From Mycolicibacter virginiensis (lineage in GTDB: Bacteria; Actinomycetota; Actinomycetes; Mycobacteriales; Mycobacteriaceae): a DNA stretch of 64,000 nucleotides. Of the stretch, positions 8,041 through 17,786 are shown in pieces; position 1 is the stretch's first letter; each line of letters opens with the position of its first letter. The translations under genes and the position numbers were made by a program. Below the pieces are notes generated by a model that saw only the letters and a list, made by a program, of their open reading frames with translations, was not told the DNA's origin and made no database searches. The stretch spans positions 4,898,001-4,962,000 of the forward strand of contig NZ_CP092430.2 of assembly GCF_022374935.2 (NCBI RefSeq). Direction: 5' to 3'.

Positions 8041-9417
8041 TCAGTGCGCCATATTCGTAAAACGCGACAAGTGCAGCTGGTGCGCCACCGTCACCGTCTT
8101 CGTCGGCCCATTCCGGTGCTTGGCCAAGATCAGGTCCGCCTCGCCACCGCGCGGGTCGTCGCGCTCGAACGCGTCCGGGCGGTGTAAAAGTATAACCATG
8201 TCCGCATCTTGCTCCAAAGATCCACTTTCACGGAGATCTGCGAGCATCGGCTTCTTGTCGGTGCGCTGCTCGGGACCACGGTTGAGCTGGCTCAACGCGA
8301 TCACCGGCACTTCGAGCTCCTTGGCCAGTAGCTTGAGGTTTCGGGAGAACTCCGACACCTCCTGCTGGCGCGACTCGACCTTCTTGCCGGAGGTCATCAG
8401 CTGCATGTAGTCGACTGCCACCAGTCGCAGGTCAGCCTTCTGCTTGAGCCGACGGGCTTTGGCGCGGATCTCCATCATGGTCAGGTTCGGTGAGTCATCG
8501 ATGTAGAGCGGCGCCTCGCTGATCTCACTCATCCGCCGTGCCAGCCGGGTCCAGTCGTCGTCTGTCATCCGTCCCGAGCGCATGTCGCCGAGCTTGATCT
8601 TGGCTTCAGCGGAGAGCAATCGCATGACGATCTCGGACTTGCTCATTTCCAGCGAAAAGATGACGCTGGCCATCCGGTTCTTGATCGAGCACGACCGCAT
8701 AAAGTCAAGTGCCAGTGTGGATTTCCCCATACCGGGCCGCGCCGCGATGATGATCATCTGCCCCGGGTGCAGGCCGTTGGTCACCTCGTCGAGGTCGGTG
8801 AAGCCCGTCGGCACCCCGCGCGCGATACCGCCGTGCGAGGCGATCGCGTCGATCTCGTCCATGGTGGGCTGCAGCAGGTCTTCGAGCGGGACGAAGTCCT
8901 CGGAGCTCCGCCGCTCGGCGACCTCATAGATCTCGGCCTGGGCCCTGTCGACGATCTCGGCGACGTCGGCGCCCTCGGCACCGGCATAGCCATACTGGAC
9001 CACCCGGGTGCCGGCCTCCACCAGCCGGCGCAGCAGCGCCTTCTCCGCGACGATCGTGGCGTAGTAGCCGGCGTTGGCCGCGGTAGGCACCGTGGAGATC
9101 AGCGTGTGCAGGTATGGGGCGCCGCCCACCCGGCGCAACAGGCCGCGGCGGTCGAGCTCGGCGGCCACGGTCACCGCGTCGGCCGGCTCTCCACGCCCAT
9201 AAAGGTCCAGGATCGCGTCGTAGATGTTCTGGTGCACCGGGCGGTAGAAGTCACTGGGCCGCAGCCGCTCCAGCACGTCGGCGATGGCGTCCTTGCTCAG
9301 CAGCATGCCCCCGAGCACCGACTGCTCTGCGGCGAGATCCTGGGGCGGTTGGCGGCCGACGTCTTCGCGTGGTGGCTCTTCAAGCCCAGAGCGCCCACGG
9401 TCGTCGACTACTGCCAT
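8041..9417 (-). CDS. dnaB: Replicative DNA helicase DnaB
   Basis: The protein has 458 residues. It has an N-terminal DnaB domain (QDLAAEQSVLGGMLLS), a linker, and a RecA-like helicase domain with Walker A ARPGMGKST near residue 224 and the Walker B region VAVDYMQLM. It is the hexameric helicase loaded at oriC. ATG 9417 is chosen because MAVVDD matches the known mycobacterial N-terminus and a GGAGGAGG ribosome site precedes it. There is no intein, unlike M. tuberculosis dnaB. Expression is likely independent of rplI, since a strong hairpin terminator lies between them. Confidence 0.97.
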   Translation of the reverse strand: MAVVDDRGRSGLEEPPREDVGRQPPQDLAAEQSVLGGMLLSKDAIADVLERLRPSDFYRPVHQNIYDAILDLYGRGEPADAVTVAAELDRRGLLRRVGGAPYLHTLISTVPTAANAGYYATIVAEKALLRRLVEAGTRVVQYGYAGAEGADVAEIVDRAQAEIYEVAERRSSEDFVPLEDLLQPTMDEIDAIASHGGIARGVPTGFTDLDEVTNGLHPGQMIIIAARPGMGKSTLALDFMRSCSIKNRMASVIFSLEMSKSEIVMRLLSAEAKIKLGDMRSGRMTDDDWTRLARRMSEISEAPLYIDDSPNLTMMEIRAKARRLKQKADLRLVAVDYMQLMTSGKKVESRQQEVSEFSRNLKLLAKELEVPVIALSQLNRGPEQRTDKKPMLADLRESGSLEQDADMVILLHRPDAFERDDPRGGEADLILAKHRNGPTKTVTVAHQLHLSRFTNMAH

Positions 9418-9853
9418 GCGCCCCTCCTCCTCCACTGGCACGATCGAACGTTTATTCGACGCTGCCGCCCCAACATATCCCTGGCCACCGACGCCCCCGT
9501 TGTGCCGTGCCGCGTTGACGGTAGGCGTTGCTGGCGGCCGGACAAAACGAGCTTGTGAACAAAGGTGTGGATTAAGTGTGCACACCGGTCCCCCATTTGT
9601 TTGGGACGGTGGGGAAGACTTGTGGATTGCGCTTCCCAGCAACGTCATCCCCGCAGGTGAGGGCGGTAGCTAGGGGTGTTTTGATTGTGGAAGACAATCC
9701 CTTCGGCGTGTCGCCATAGGTTGCCGTCTTGGGCGTGTTGCTTTGCAGACAGGTAGACGCGATTCCACATCAAGGTAAACACCCACACCCCGACAGACGG
9801 GTCCAAAAGTTAGCCAGCACTAACCCGGGCTGGCTGCTATCCGAACACAGCAA
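9418..9853. other. Intergenic region upstream of dnaB
   Basis: About 440 bases lie between the dnaB start and the rplI terminator. M. tuberculosis has a small hypothetical gene (Rv0057) between rplI and dnaB; I see no convincing frame for one here. Two TGTGGATT words, at 9566 and 9621, resemble one-mismatch DnaA boxes. No RNA gene is recognised. Confidence 0.4.
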
Positions 9854-9889
9854 AGCCCCGGCAGCGCCAATGAGGGCGCTGCCGGGGCT
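9854..9889 (-). terminator. Intrinsic terminator after rplI
   Basis: Perfect 15-base arms (9854-9868 and 9875-9889) around a six-base loop form a GC-rich hairpin 15 bases beyond the rplI stop. On the rplI strand it is followed by TTTG, a short U tract. It ends the rpsF-ssb-rpsR-rplI operon. Confidence 0.85.
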
Positions 9890-9903
9890 GCTGAGATACG
9901 TGC

Positions 9904-10362
9904 TTAGTTTGCCGCAGCGACGTCGAGCGTGACGTCGACGTTCACCTCGGGGTGCAGGTGTACCGACACCGGGTGGCTGCCGACGGCCTTGATGTGGGCC
10001 TTGGGCAGCCGGACGATCCGCCGGTCCAGGTTCGGCCCGCCGGCCTTCTTGATGGCGGCGACCACGTCAGCGGCGGTCACCGAGCCGAACAGCTTGCCCG
10101 AGTCGCCCGAGGTCTTCACCGGCAACGTGACCGTGCCCAGCGCCTGCAGAGCTTCCTTGAGCTCCTTGGCGTGGTCCAGGTCGCGCACCTGCTTGGTCTC
10201 GCGGGCACGACGGATGTCGTCGGCCTGCTTCTGCGCGCCGCGCGTGGCGACGATGGCCAGCCCCCGCGGGAGCAGGAAGTTGCGGCCGTATCCGTCCTTG
10301 ACCTCGACGGTGTCTCCGGCCGCTCCGAGGTGGTCCACCTCAGCGGTCAAAATGAGCTTCAT
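9904..10362 (-). CDS. rplI: 50S ribosomal protein L9
   Basis: The protein has 152 residues and the full two-domain L9 shape: an N-terminal rRNA-binding domain ([13 protein letters not shown], then [13 protein letters not shown]), a long connecting helix and a C-terminal domain. Length and motifs match the family. It is the last gene of the rpsF-ssb-rpsR-rplI operon, 32 bases after rpsR, and is closed by a strong terminator. Confidence 0.97.
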   Translation of the reverse strand: MKLILTAEVDHLGAAGDTVEVKDGYGRNFLLPRGLAIVATRGAQKQADDIRRARETKQVRDLDHAKELKEALQALGTVTLPVKTSGDSGKLFGSVTAADVVAAIKKAGGPNLDRRIVRLPKAHIKAVGSHPVSVHLHPEVNVDVTLDVAAAN

Positions 10363-10394
10363 CGTTTCGAACTTTCTCTGACTTGAGGGGTCGG

Positions 10395-10649
10395 CTAGCG
10401 CGCCGACGAGGTGAAGGGCAGCAACGCGACCTCGCGAGCGTTCTTCACCGCGAGCGCGACGTCGCGCTGGTGCTGAACGCAGTTACCGGTCACACGACGG
10501 GCGCGGATCTTGCCCCGCTCACTGATGTAGGTGCGCAGCAGCGAGGTGTCCTTGTAGTCGATCACCTGCTTCTTGTTCGAGCAGAATGCGCACTTGCGAG
10601 TCTTGATCGGCTTCTCAGGAGCCGGACGCCGCTTGTTGGATTTGGCCAT
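10395..10649 (-). CDS. rpsR: 30S ribosomal protein S18
   Basis: The protein has 84 residues. [11 protein letters not shown] keeps a CxxC pair and a further cysteine lies in GNCVQH, so this looks like the zinc-binding (C+) form rather than the cysteine-free paralogue used under zinc starvation. S18 binds S6 on the small-subunit platform, and rpsF is two genes upstream. In M. tuberculosis the matching gene is rpsR1. Confidence 0.95.
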   Translation of the reverse strand: MAKSNKRRPAPEKPIKTRKCAFCSNKKQVIDYKDTSLLRTYISERGKIRARRVTGNCVQHQRDVALAVKNAREVALLPFTSSAR

Positions 10650-10682
10650 CTACCTATCTCTTTCGTGCTGTGGTTCGTTTGT

Positions 10683-11192
10683 CTAGAAGGGCGGCTCGTC
10701 GTCGGCGCCACCGAAGGAGCCGGACGCCGGAGCACTGCCCCACGGGTCCTCCGCGGGCGGGCCGGACGGAGCGGAGGGGGCTGACATACCGCCGCCCCCG
10801 CCGAAGCCGCCTCCGCCGCCGCCGCGGCTGACCTTGTTGATCTTGGCGGTGGCATACCGCAACGAGGGGCCGACCTCATCGACCTCCACCTCGTAGACGG
10901 TGCGCTTCTCGCCCTCGCGGGTCTCGAAGGACCGCTGCCGCAGCCGCCCGGTGACGATCACCCGCGATCCGCGGGTGAGGCTCTCGGCCACATTCTCGGC
11001 GGCCTCGCGCCAGATGTTGCACCGAAGGAACAGCGCGTCGCCGTCCTTCCACTCATTGCTCTGCCGGTCAAAGACCCGCGGAGTGGACGCCACCGTGAAG
11101 TTGGCGACCGCCGCCCCCGAGGGGGTAAACCGCAGATCGGGGTCCGCAGTCAGGTTTCCAACGACGGTGATCGTGGTGTCACCTACAGCCAC
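10683..11192 (-). CDS. ssb: Single-stranded DNA-binding protein
   Basis: The protein has 169 residues. An N-terminal OB fold (residues 1-115) is followed by a Gly/Pro/Ser-rich linker and the acidic tip DDEPPF that recruits replication partners. The GTG start (11192) has a GGAGGG ribosome site. It sits between rpsF and rpsR, the usual bacterial order. Essential for replication and repair. Confidence 0.97.
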   Translation of the reverse strand: MAVGDTTITVVGNLTADPDLRFTPSGAAVANFTVASTPRVFDRQSNEWKDGDALFLRCNIWREAAENVAESLTRGSRVIVTGRLRQRSFETREGEKRTVYEVEVDEVGPSLRYATAKINKVSRGGGGGGFGGGGGMSAPSAPSGPPAEDPWGSAPASGSFGGADDEPPF

Positions 11193-11269
11193 GGGGCCCT
11201 CCTAGGATCGGTGGCAGCGCTTGGTGCTGCATTCGCAGCATGAGCCTACGCAACGGCTGCGACAGTCGG

Positions 11270-11560
11270 CTACGACTTGTCGGTGCGCATCACCTTGGTG
11301 CGAAGCACCGACTCGTTCAGGCTGAGCTGACGGTCGAGCTCGGACACGGTGGCCGGTTCAGCCTTGACGTCGATGACCGCGTAGATGCCCTCGGCATGCT
11401 TGGCGATCTCGTAAGCCAGGCGGCGCTTGCCCCAGATGTCGACCTTGTCGACCGAACCGCCGTCTTTACGGATGACGTTCAGGAACGTCTCCAGGGACGG
11501 GGCAACGGTGCGCTCGTCGAGAGTGGGGTCAAGGATGACCATGATTTCGTATGGACGCAT
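11270..11560 (-). CDS. rpsF: 30S ribosomal protein S6
   Basis: The 96-residue protein begins [12 protein letters not shown], the standard S6 start. An extended AGGAGGTGATGAGG ribosome site lies about ten bases before the ATG. It is the first gene of the rpsF-ssb-rpsR-rplI operon. Length and fold match the family. Confidence 0.97.
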   Translation of the reverse strand: MRPYEIMVILDPTLDERTVAPSLETFLNVIRKDGGSVDKVDIWGKRRLAYEIAKHAEGIYAVIDVKAEPATVSELDRQLSLNESVLRTKVMRTDKS

Positions 11561-11700
11561 GGGAACCTCATCACCTCCTATGGTCGTAGTGCGGCCGTGG
11601 AGGTATCCACGGCAGGAGGGTCGCCTGCGTCGGCAACCGGGCTAGGCTACCGGAGGCGGACGGCCGGAGCGAAATCGGCGGGTTGCTCATCGAGTCCGAT

Positions 11701-11706
11701 TAGGCT
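11701..11706 (+). promoter_or_regulatory. -10 element for leaderless transcript of the gene at 11714
   Basis: TAGGCT fits TANNNT and ends seven bases before ATG 11714. No ribosome site lies in between, consistent with a leaderless message. Confidence 0.45.
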
Positions 11707-11713
11707 CACCGCC

Positions 11714-12394
11714 ATGGTGAGTCACGGCAGGTGGTTCGTGATGTCGGCAATCGTCCTGGTCGCACTGGGCGGGCTGTCGAGACCGGCGCCGGCGGTCGCC
11801 GACGACAACTGGGTGCAGCCGGGCCAAGTCGCGAAGTTGATCCCCTCCGACGAAGAGGTCAGCACCTTCGCCGGGATGCCTATGGCCAGCACGGGTCCGG
11901 TGGGCATGGTGCCGTCGCAGCCGGAACGTCTCCGACAGCGCGATGACTGCCGGGCGTTCTACGAGGTGGGCACTACCGAGGTGGTCGGGAGCAACTACGC
12001 GTCTCACCGAGCGCAGAGGTGGGAGAACCGCGCACATGAAGCAGCCGCGATCGTGGCTGTGACGACCTTTCCTTCGGTGGCTGAAGCGAACGCGGCGTTC
12101 ACCAACACCTACAACCGGCCTGCGGTCGACCGCTGCCTCAATGCTCGGTTGGCTGGGACCGACGTCGATGCGGGCGTCACCATGGACCTGGTGCACGTCG
12201 AATTAAGCCCGGACGCGACCGTGGCCTCCTGGCTGCTCTCGGCCCGCTACAACGGCGCGAATATGGGGTTCACCTCGGCGTTCCTCGTCGCCGTGGGGGC
12301 CAACTTCATGGTCGAGGTGCTGTCCAGCCAGTGGGGCAACGCCGCCGTGACGATGGACCGGCTCAGCCAGCACGTCTTGGACCGGGTGCACTGA
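11714..12394 (+). CDS. Secreted PknH-like sensor-domain protein
   Basis: The protein has 226 residues: a signal peptide (to about residue 34, ending AVADD) and a domain resembling the extracellular sensor domain of the kinase PknH. No kinase domain is attached. Related domains usually carry four cysteines forming two disulfides; this one keeps only the first pair (DDCRAF and VDRCLN). ATG 11714 is the start best placed before the signal peptide, preceded by a leaderless-type promoter. It converges with two related lipoprotein genes. Confidence 0.7.
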   Translation: MVSHGRWFVMSAIVLVALGGLSRPAPAVADDNWVQPGQVAKLIPSDEEVSTFAGMPMASTGPVGMVPSQPERLRQRDDCRAFYEVGTTEVVGSNYASHRAQRWENRAHEAAAIVAVTTFPSVAEANAAFTNTYNRPAVDRCLNARLAGTDVDAGVTMDLVHVELSPDATVASWLLSARYNGANMGFTSAFLVAVGANFMVEVLSSQWGNAAVTMDRLSQHVLDRVH

Positions 12395-12400
12395 CCCCGG

Positions 12401-13198
12401 TCAGGTTGCCGGAATCCAGACCATCAGCCGCTCGGCGAGCTTCGCCGCCGCCTCAGCCCCGCCGGCGCCGCGCCGGCACACCGAGGTGTACAGCAGAACG
12501 TTGCTCTTGACGTCGGCCTCGTAGGCGCAGCTCCAGTCGAGCGGCTTGCCGTCGGCCAGTTGCACCCGGCTCCACTGTGCTCGGGTCCCGTCGACGGTGG
12601 GGACGTGGAACTGCCAGGTGACTTTCGCATCGGTGTCACGCGGATTGTGCACCGCGACCCCCTCGCACTTGCGCAGCTCGGCGGGGAACGCCGCGCTGAA
12701 CGCCGCGCGTGCCTTGTCGGTGTCGGGGTAAGAAGCCACGCCCTGGCCGACGACGACGTCGGCGTTCTCTTCCCGATCCTTCTGCTGGGCGCCCTTGTAG
12801 GCCGTCCACTCGAAGCCGAAAGCGGGCATGGCCGGGCCGAGCAACACCGTGCACTCGGCGTGCTCGTCCAGCGCCACCGGCGGCGCCGGCTGGTCGAAGC
12901 GCTTCTCAAAACCCAAGGGCGAGCCGACGATGGGACCGGACACGTCCGCGGGCACCGGCAGTGTGCGCAACCGATCCGGCAGGACCAGCGGCGGCGGAAC
13001 CGTTGACATCGAGGACCGGCGAGCGGGTTCCCCGGCGGGAGCCACCGCCTCTGAGGTCTCGGCCTTGGTGGTGTCACCGGGCGATGGCAGCCTGACGGCC
13101 TGGGCGGATCCGCCATCCTGGTCGTCGCTGCGCGAACACCCCAGCATCGCCATCGCCACGAGGCCCGCGACGCCCACTGCGGCCAATACCCGTTTCAT
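12401..13198 (-). CDS. PknH-like sensor-domain lipoprotein
   Basis: The protein has 265 residues. A lipoprotein signal ends in AMLGC, then a Ser/Pro/Thr-rich tether, then a PknH-type extracellular domain with four cysteines (AECTVL, RKCEGV, WSCAYE, SVCRRG). It should be anchored outside the membrane. ATG 13198 is chosen over 13228 because a GAGGAG ribosome site sits six bases upstream. It lies 33 bases after a related gene on the same strand and probably forms an operon with it. No ligand can be named. Confidence 0.75.
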   Translation of the reverse strand: MKRVLAAVGVAGLVAMAMLGCSRSDDQDGGSAQAVRLPSPGDTTKAETSEAVAPAGEPARRSSMSTVPPPLVLPDRLRTLPVPADVSGPIVGSPLGFEKRFDQPAPPVALDEHAECTVLLGPAMPAFGFEWTAYKGAQQKDREENADVVVGQGVASYPDTDKARAAFSAAFPAELRKCEGVAVHNPRDTDAKVTWQFHVPTVDGTRAQWSRVQLADGKPLDWSCAYEADVKSNVLLYTSVCRRGAGGAEAAAKLAERLMVWIPAT

Positions 13199-13231
13199 CA
13201 CGTCGCTCCTCGCCGGTCCGTCGTCCATGCG

Positions 13232-13957
13232 TCAGCCCCCGATCCGGTTCGACGTTATATCCGCTATCTGCTGCGTGGTTGTCGAGGGGTTTCCGGTCTG
13301 GCATGCCCCGTCACGGTGTATCACATTGCGCTGCAGGCGAATCTGTGTTGCGCAGCGCCATCCGGTGCTCTGCTGGTCACGTTGTTCCGACAAGACGACG
13401 GACAGCTTCGAGTCGGTGACTGTGAGGGAATCGACGTGCCAGGCCGCATGCTCATCGTTCTCGGCGGGAATCATCGCCGTCCGGCAGCGCGCCTGCAGAT
13501 CGGCATTGATCGTCCGGCGGAATACCCGCGACGCGGTTCGTCCGTTCTCGTAGGCGGCCACGCCCTGCCAGGTAAAGAAGTTCATGTCGTCACTGTCCTG
13601 CTGCGAGACCTGGCGATACGCGGTGTAGTCCGTGGTCCAGAAATCTTTGCCGGAAAGCGTCAGAGCCTTGCACTCGTTGCGATCGCGCAACGTGACCTCG
13701 GCGCTGGGTACCTGCCAACTGCCCTTTCCGTGCATCGGCAGCCCGACGACGGCACTGACATCGTCGTCGGAGAGCAGCAGCGCGCCGACCCGTCCGGGCG
13801 GCAACCCATCCGTGGACGCCAGACCGGGCGTCTTGGGAGCCGAAGACACGTTGGCCATCATCGCGTCGACGGGCATTTCACCCGTGGTCGCACTGCAGCC
13901 AACGGTCGCCAGCAGGGCCAGCGAGCAGCACGCCGCGGCTTGAACTGAACGGTTCAT
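13232..13957 (-). CDS. PknH-like sensor-domain lipoprotein
   Basis: The protein has 241 residues with a lipobox ATVGC and a PknH-type sensor domain bearing four cysteines after the lipid-anchored one (NECKAL, ARCRTA, WRCATQ, GACQTG). It is the first gene of a two-gene unit with the lipoprotein at 12401 and is divergent from the FAAL gene, with which it shares a 218-base intergenic region. The location beside a lipid export locus may be functional or coincidental. Confidence 0.75.
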   Translation of the reverse strand: MNRSVQAAACCSLALLATVGCSATTGEMPVDAMMANVSSAPKTPGLASTDGLPPGRVGALLLSDDDVSAVVGLPMHGKGSWQVPSAEVTLRDRNECKALTLSGKDFWTTDYTAYRQVSQQDSDDMNFFTWQGVAAYENGRTASRVFRRTINADLQARCRTAMIPAENDEHAAWHVDSLTVTDSKLSVVLSEQRDQQSTGWRCATQIRLQRNVIHRDGACQTGNPSTTTQQIADITSNRIGG

Positions 13958-14162
13958 CGGATGTCCCGCATCTCTCGGTGGCAGCTCGAGCCAAGATCGT
14001 CACGATCGTAGCCGCTGGCCGGGTCGCTGTCCGGCGGTAACGGGCATGCCGTCCGGCTGCTGCCGGGGCGAGGGCCAGCGGGGGGTGGAGGTCGCGGCGG
14101 CGAAATTGAGGTACAAGGTCCTCACCGCACAACGTTGCGCGGCACATCTCGCGCTGTGACGG

Positions 14163-14168
14163 TAGCCT
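14163..14168 (+). promoter_or_regulatory. -10 element for leaderless transcript of the FAAL gene
   Basis: TAGCCT fits TANNNT and ends seven bases before ATG 14176. No ribosome site is visible. Confidence 0.45.
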
Positions 14169-14175
14169 CACCGGA

Positions 14176-15915
14176 ATGTCTGATGTTTCCTTGTTAACTT
14201 TGTTGCGCGAACGCGCCTCCCTCGCGCCCGACGAGCCGGCGTTCACCTACACCGATTACGACCAGAACTGGGACGGTGTCGCCGAGACGCTGTCGTGGTC
14301 ACAGATGTATCGGCGCGCCCTCAATGTCGCCAAGGAACTCCAGCAGCACGGGTCTGCCGGGGACCGCGCGGTAATCCTGGCCCCGCAGGGCCTCGGTTAC
14401 ATCGCAGGCTTCCTGGGCGCCATCCAAGCGGGATTCATCGCCGTGCCGCTGCCGGTGCCGCATCCCGGCGCGCACGACGAGCGGGTCAGCGCCGTTCTCA
14501 CCGACACCGCTCCCACCGTCGTCTTGACCACGACCGGGGCGGCGGATCTTGTCGCTGAGTACGTCCGGGAATCCGGGGCCGACGCCACGGCAACCGTCGT
14601 CGAAGTCGACGCCTTGGATTTGGACGCCAGCGTCGCCATGGGTGAGCAACCTGTCGACTCCGGTGGGGTGGCTTATCTGCAGTACACCTCGGGCTCGACT
14701 CGGCTTCCGGCTGGCGTGATGGTTTCGCACCGCAACCTTCAGGTGAACTTCCGGCAGTTCATGGCGGGCTACTTCCCGGAGTTCAACGGGGTGGCACCGC
14801 CGGACACCACGATCGTGTCGTGGCTGCCCTTCTACCATGATCTGGGCTTGATCCTGGGCATCATCGCACCCATCCTGGGTGGCTACCGTTGCGAGCTGAC
14901 GAGTCCGGTGGCGTTTTTGCAGCGTCCGGCGCGCTGGGTCCAAGCGATGGCCAGCCACACCCGAACGTTTACGGCGGCACCGAACTTCGCCTTCGAACTG
15001 GCGGTGCGAAAGACCACCGAAGAAGACATGGCCGGACTTGATCTGGGCGACGTGCTGGGCATCGTCAGCGGCAGTGAACGCGTCCATCCCGCGACTTTGG
15101 AGCGCTTTCTCAACCGGTTCGCCCCCTATAACTTCCGCGCTCGGGCCCTGCACCCTGCCTACGGGTTGGCCGAGGCGACTCTGTATGTCGCCACCCTGGA
15201 CGTGGAATGCCCGCCCCAGACCGTCTACTTCGAATCGGAGAAGTTGACACGCGGCAGCGCCCAGCGGTGCGAGGCTCCGGACGGCACGCCCCTGCTCACC
15301 TACGGTGTGCCGAAGTCGCCTGCGGTGCGGATCGTGGACCCCGAAACGTGCGCCGAGTGCTCCGTGGGAACCGTCGGCGAGATCTGGACAGCCGGCGCCA
15401 ACGTCGCTGCCGGCTATTGGAACAAGCCAGAACAGACCCAGGAAGTGTTCGAGGCGACCCTTGTCAGGGCGTCCGAGGGCACCCCGAGCGGCCCGTGGCT
15501 GCGGACCGGTGACCTCGGATTCATCTCCGAGGGTGAGTTGTTCATCGTGGGCCGCATGAAGGATCTGCTGATCATCCGCGGGCGCAACCACTACCCCGAG
15601 GACATCGAAGCCACCCTTCAAGAGATCAGCGGCGGTCGGGTCGCGGCCATCTCGGTTCCGGTCAACGAGGACGAGACGCTGGTCACCATCATCGAAGTTC
15701 GGGATCGTGGCGAATCCGCCGAGGACGCGGCGCAGCGCCTGGCCGTCCTGAAGAACGATGTGCAGGCAGCGATCTCTCAGGCCCACGGGGTGACCGTCGC
15801 TGATGTGGTGCTGGTTGGTCCGGGATCGATTCCCATCACCACCAGCGGCAAGGTGCGCCGGGCGGCCTGCGTCGAGCAGTACCAGAGCCAGCAGTTCACC
15901 CGTATGGACCGCTGA
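14176..15915 (+). CDS. Long-chain fatty acyl-AMP ligase (FAAL, FadD23-like)
   Basis: The 579-residue ANL-superfamily enzyme has the ATP-binding P-loop [13 protein letters not shown] near residue 172, [11 protein letters not shown], and the RTGDLGF and [21 protein letters not shown]-terminal motifs. FAALs activate fatty acids as acyl-adenylates and pass them to a polyketide synthase instead of to CoA. This suits the Pks2-like synthase encoded 7 kb away. Gene content matches FadD23 of the sulfolipid-1 locus. The gap and chp-like genes follow closely on the same strand, so the three are probably co-transcribed. Confidence 0.9.
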   Translation: MSDVSLLTLLRERASLAPDEPAFTYTDYDQNWDGVAETLSWSQMYRRALNVAKELQQHGSAGDRAVILAPQGLGYIAGFLGAIQAGFIAVPLPVPHPGAHDERVSAVLTDTAPTVVLTTTGAADLVAEYVRESGADATATVVEVDALDLDASVAMGEQPVDSGGVAYLQYTSGSTRLPAGVMVSHRNLQVNFRQFMAGYFPEFNGVAPPDTTIVSWLPFYHDLGLILGIIAPILGGYRCELTSPVAFLQRPARWVQAMASHTRTFTAAPNFAFELAVRKTTEEDMAGLDLGDVLGIVSGSERVHPATLERFLNRFAPYNFRARALHPAYGLAEATLYVATLDVECPPQTVYFESEKLTRGSAQRCEAPDGTPLLTYGVPKSPAVRIVDPETCAECSVGTVGEIWTAGANVAAGYWNKPEQTQEVFEATLVRASEGTPSGPWLRTGDLGFISEGELFIVGRMKDLLIIRGRNHYPEDIEATLQEISGGRVAAISVPVNEDETLVTIIEVRDRGESAEDAAQRLAVLKNDVQAAISQAHGVTVADVVLVGPGSIPITTSGKVRRAACVEQYQSQQFTRMDR

Positions 15916-15949
15916 GCCGGGCCGCGTCCCCGCGCTACGAAGTCGCCGC

Positions 15950-16627
15950 ATGTGGATAGCCCTGCTCGTGATGGCTGCTGCCACCAGCGTTGAGCCGGTC
16001 CGCATCGGTTTGACGCTGCTGATGCTGAACCGGCCCAAGCCGGTACTGCAACTGATGGCGTTCCTGTGCGGCGGTTTCGTCATGGGGACAACGGGCGGCC
16101 TGGTGGTGTTGTTCGTTCTTCCGTCCACCTTGACCGAGTCTTCTGGACTGACATTGCCCAGGGTCCAGATCCTCATCGGCGCGCTGGCGCTGCTGACGGC
16201 CACCGTTCTCGCGGTCAGACTCGTCACGGCGCGGCCGGGCGCGATGCGCCCGGCCCGCGCCGATTCTGTCCCGGTCAGATTCTCTGCTCGGGCACAGCGA
16301 CTGCTCAAGGGCCGGTCGCTGTGGGTGGCGGGAACTGCCGGTTTGGGTATCGCGCTGCCGTCGGTGGACTACCTGGCCGCATTGGCGATCATCGTCGCAT
16401 CCGGCGCCGCCACCAGCACGAAGATCGCCGCGCTGCTGACATTCAATGCGTTGGCGTTTGCACTGGTCGAGATTCCGCTGCTGGCCTACCTGGTGGCTCC
16501 GGACGCCACCCGCGGGTTCATGGCCGCGTTGCACCAGTGGGGTCGGCAACGTCGTCCGGGCCAGGTCGCCGCGTTGCTGGCCGCCGTAGGCGGTGTCTTA
16601 TGCACTGCCGGTGTTCTAGGTCTATGA
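15950..16627 (+). CDS. GAP/Sap-type membrane protein for glycolipid export
   Basis: The protein has 225 residues with about six membrane segments and a basic central loop (RPGAMRPARADS...). It matches the GAP family (Gap of the glycopeptidolipid locus, Sap of the sulfolipid-1 locus), small integral membrane proteins that help move glycolipids to the surface with MmpL transporters. It lies 34 bases after the FAAL gene. The start was set at ATG 15950, directly before the first membrane helix. Confidence 0.8.
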   Translation: MWIALLVMAAATSVEPVRIGLTLLMLNRPKPVLQLMAFLCGGFVMGTTGGLVVLFVLPSTLTESSGLTLPRVQILIGALALLTATVLAVRLVTARPGAMRPARADSVPVRFSARAQRLLKGRSLWVAGTAGLGIALPSVDYLAALAIIVASGAATSTKIAALLTFNALAFALVEIPLLAYLVAPDATRGFMAALHQWGRQRRPGQVAALLAAVGGVLCTAGVLGL

Positions 16628-16679
16628 GAAGGTGGACGTCGGGCCCGACAGCGGGCCTGCACGGCTGAAGGGGTTAGCG

Positions 16680-17777
16680 ATGAAACGACTGGTCGCCGGA
16701 GCTCTCGCGGTGTGGCTCGCCGGTTCGGCTAGCGGGCTAAGTGCCAGTACCGCGACCGCAGCCCCGGCACGTCCGACCGATACCCCCTGGGTTGCGCCCG
16801 CGCCGGCTCCGACGCCGGCACCGGTGGGCGATGCTTCGAACGTCGATGTCGTCTACGCAGTCGGCGGCGCCCGGCCGCCCGGCATCCCGTGGGCGGACTA
16901 CACCCGGCGTGCCGGTTCGGGCTATTTCCCGAACAAGAAGCGGGAAATCATCGACTACCCGGCCGGTGCCATGTTCCGGTGGGTGCCCACCATGTTCGCT
17001 CCCGACGCCAAGCGCGACAACGTGACCGTGTCCGCAGCGGTCGACGCGGCCGCCGACAACCTCGACGCGGTGATTCGCCGCGGCACCCAGCCAGCCAGCG
17101 TCGTCGGTTTGTCGCAGGGCACCATGGCGCTCGACAAGGAGCAGGTCCGGCTCGCCAACGACCCCGCCGCACCGCCGGCAGACATGTTGCAGTTCACGAC
17201 AATCGGCTCACCCATGGGCAAGCACGCTTTCGGGAAGAGCTTTCTTTCCGGACTCTTTGCGCCGGGCAGCCGGCTGCCGCTCGAGGACTACGTCATGCCC
17301 CCCGAGGTGGAGAGCCAATACGACACCAATCGGATCGTCGCCGCCTATGACGGCATGGCCGACTTCCCCGACCGGCCCGACAATCTGTGGTCCGTCGCCA
17401 ACGCCCTGCTCGGTGCCGCGATCGTGCATACGCCGTCCGCATTCACCACTCCTGCCGACGTGCCCGCGCAGAACGTCCGATCCACCATTAATTCCCGCAA
17501 CGCCACCACAACGACGTATCTGATTCCCATCAATCACCTGCCGTTGACTATGCCGCTGCGGTTCCTGGGTATGCCAGACGACGTGGTCGATCAGCTCGAC
17601 GGCTTCCTCCAACCGCAGGTCGACGCCGGCTACTCCCGCAACGATGACCCCGCCACCCGGCCGATCTCAGTCCACCCGGCCGGCATGAATGTGGTGGAGG
17701 TTCTGGGACCGGAGACCAGCAGCGCCGTCGATGACACCGTCGGCAAGCTTCGCAGCTTCTTCAATTTCACCGGCTGA
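16680..17777 (+). CDS. PE-PPE domain acyltransferase, Chp1/Chp2-like
   Basis: The protein has 365 residues: a signal peptide (to about residue 28), a Pro/Ala-rich linker and a PE-PPE serine hydrolase domain with GLSQGT near residue 144. Chp1 and Chp2 of M. tuberculosis use such a domain to transfer acyl groups between acyltrehaloses during sulfolipid and polyacyltrehalose assembly. The neighbours here (gap, mmpL, papA, pks) support the same role. ATG 16680 follows a GAAGGGG ribosome site. The gene converges with mmpL, with only nine bases between the stops. Confidence 0.85.
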   Translation: MKRLVAGALAVWLAGSASGLSASTATAAPARPTDTPWVAPAPAPTPAPVGDASNVDVVYAVGGARPPGIPWADYTRRAGSGYFPNKKREIIDYPAGAMFRWVPTMFAPDAKRDNVTVSAAVDAAADNLDAVIRRGTQPASVVGLSQGTMALDKEQVRLANDPAAPPADMLQFTTIGSPMGKHAFGKSFLSGLFAPGSRLPLEDYVMPPEVESQYDTNRIVAAYDGMADFPDRPDNLWSVANALLGAAIVHTPSAFTTPADVPAQNVRSTINSRNATTTTYLIPINHLPLTMPLRFLGMPDDVVDQLDGFLQPQVDAGYSRNDDPATRPISVHPAGMNVVEVLGPETSSAVDDTVGKLRSFFNFTG

Positions 17778-17786
17778 CGCACGGCG

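Noticed and set aside
9729..9932. Plus-strand frame of 67 codons
   Set aside because: It runs through the rplI terminator hairpin and into rplI antisense.
11714..13957. Serine/threonine kinase PknH
   Set aside because: Only ectodomain-like sequence is present; no kinase motifs such as HRD or DFG occur.
14299..16308. Minus-strand frame of 669 codons
   Set aside because: Antisense to the FAAL and gap genes, which have clear family motifs.
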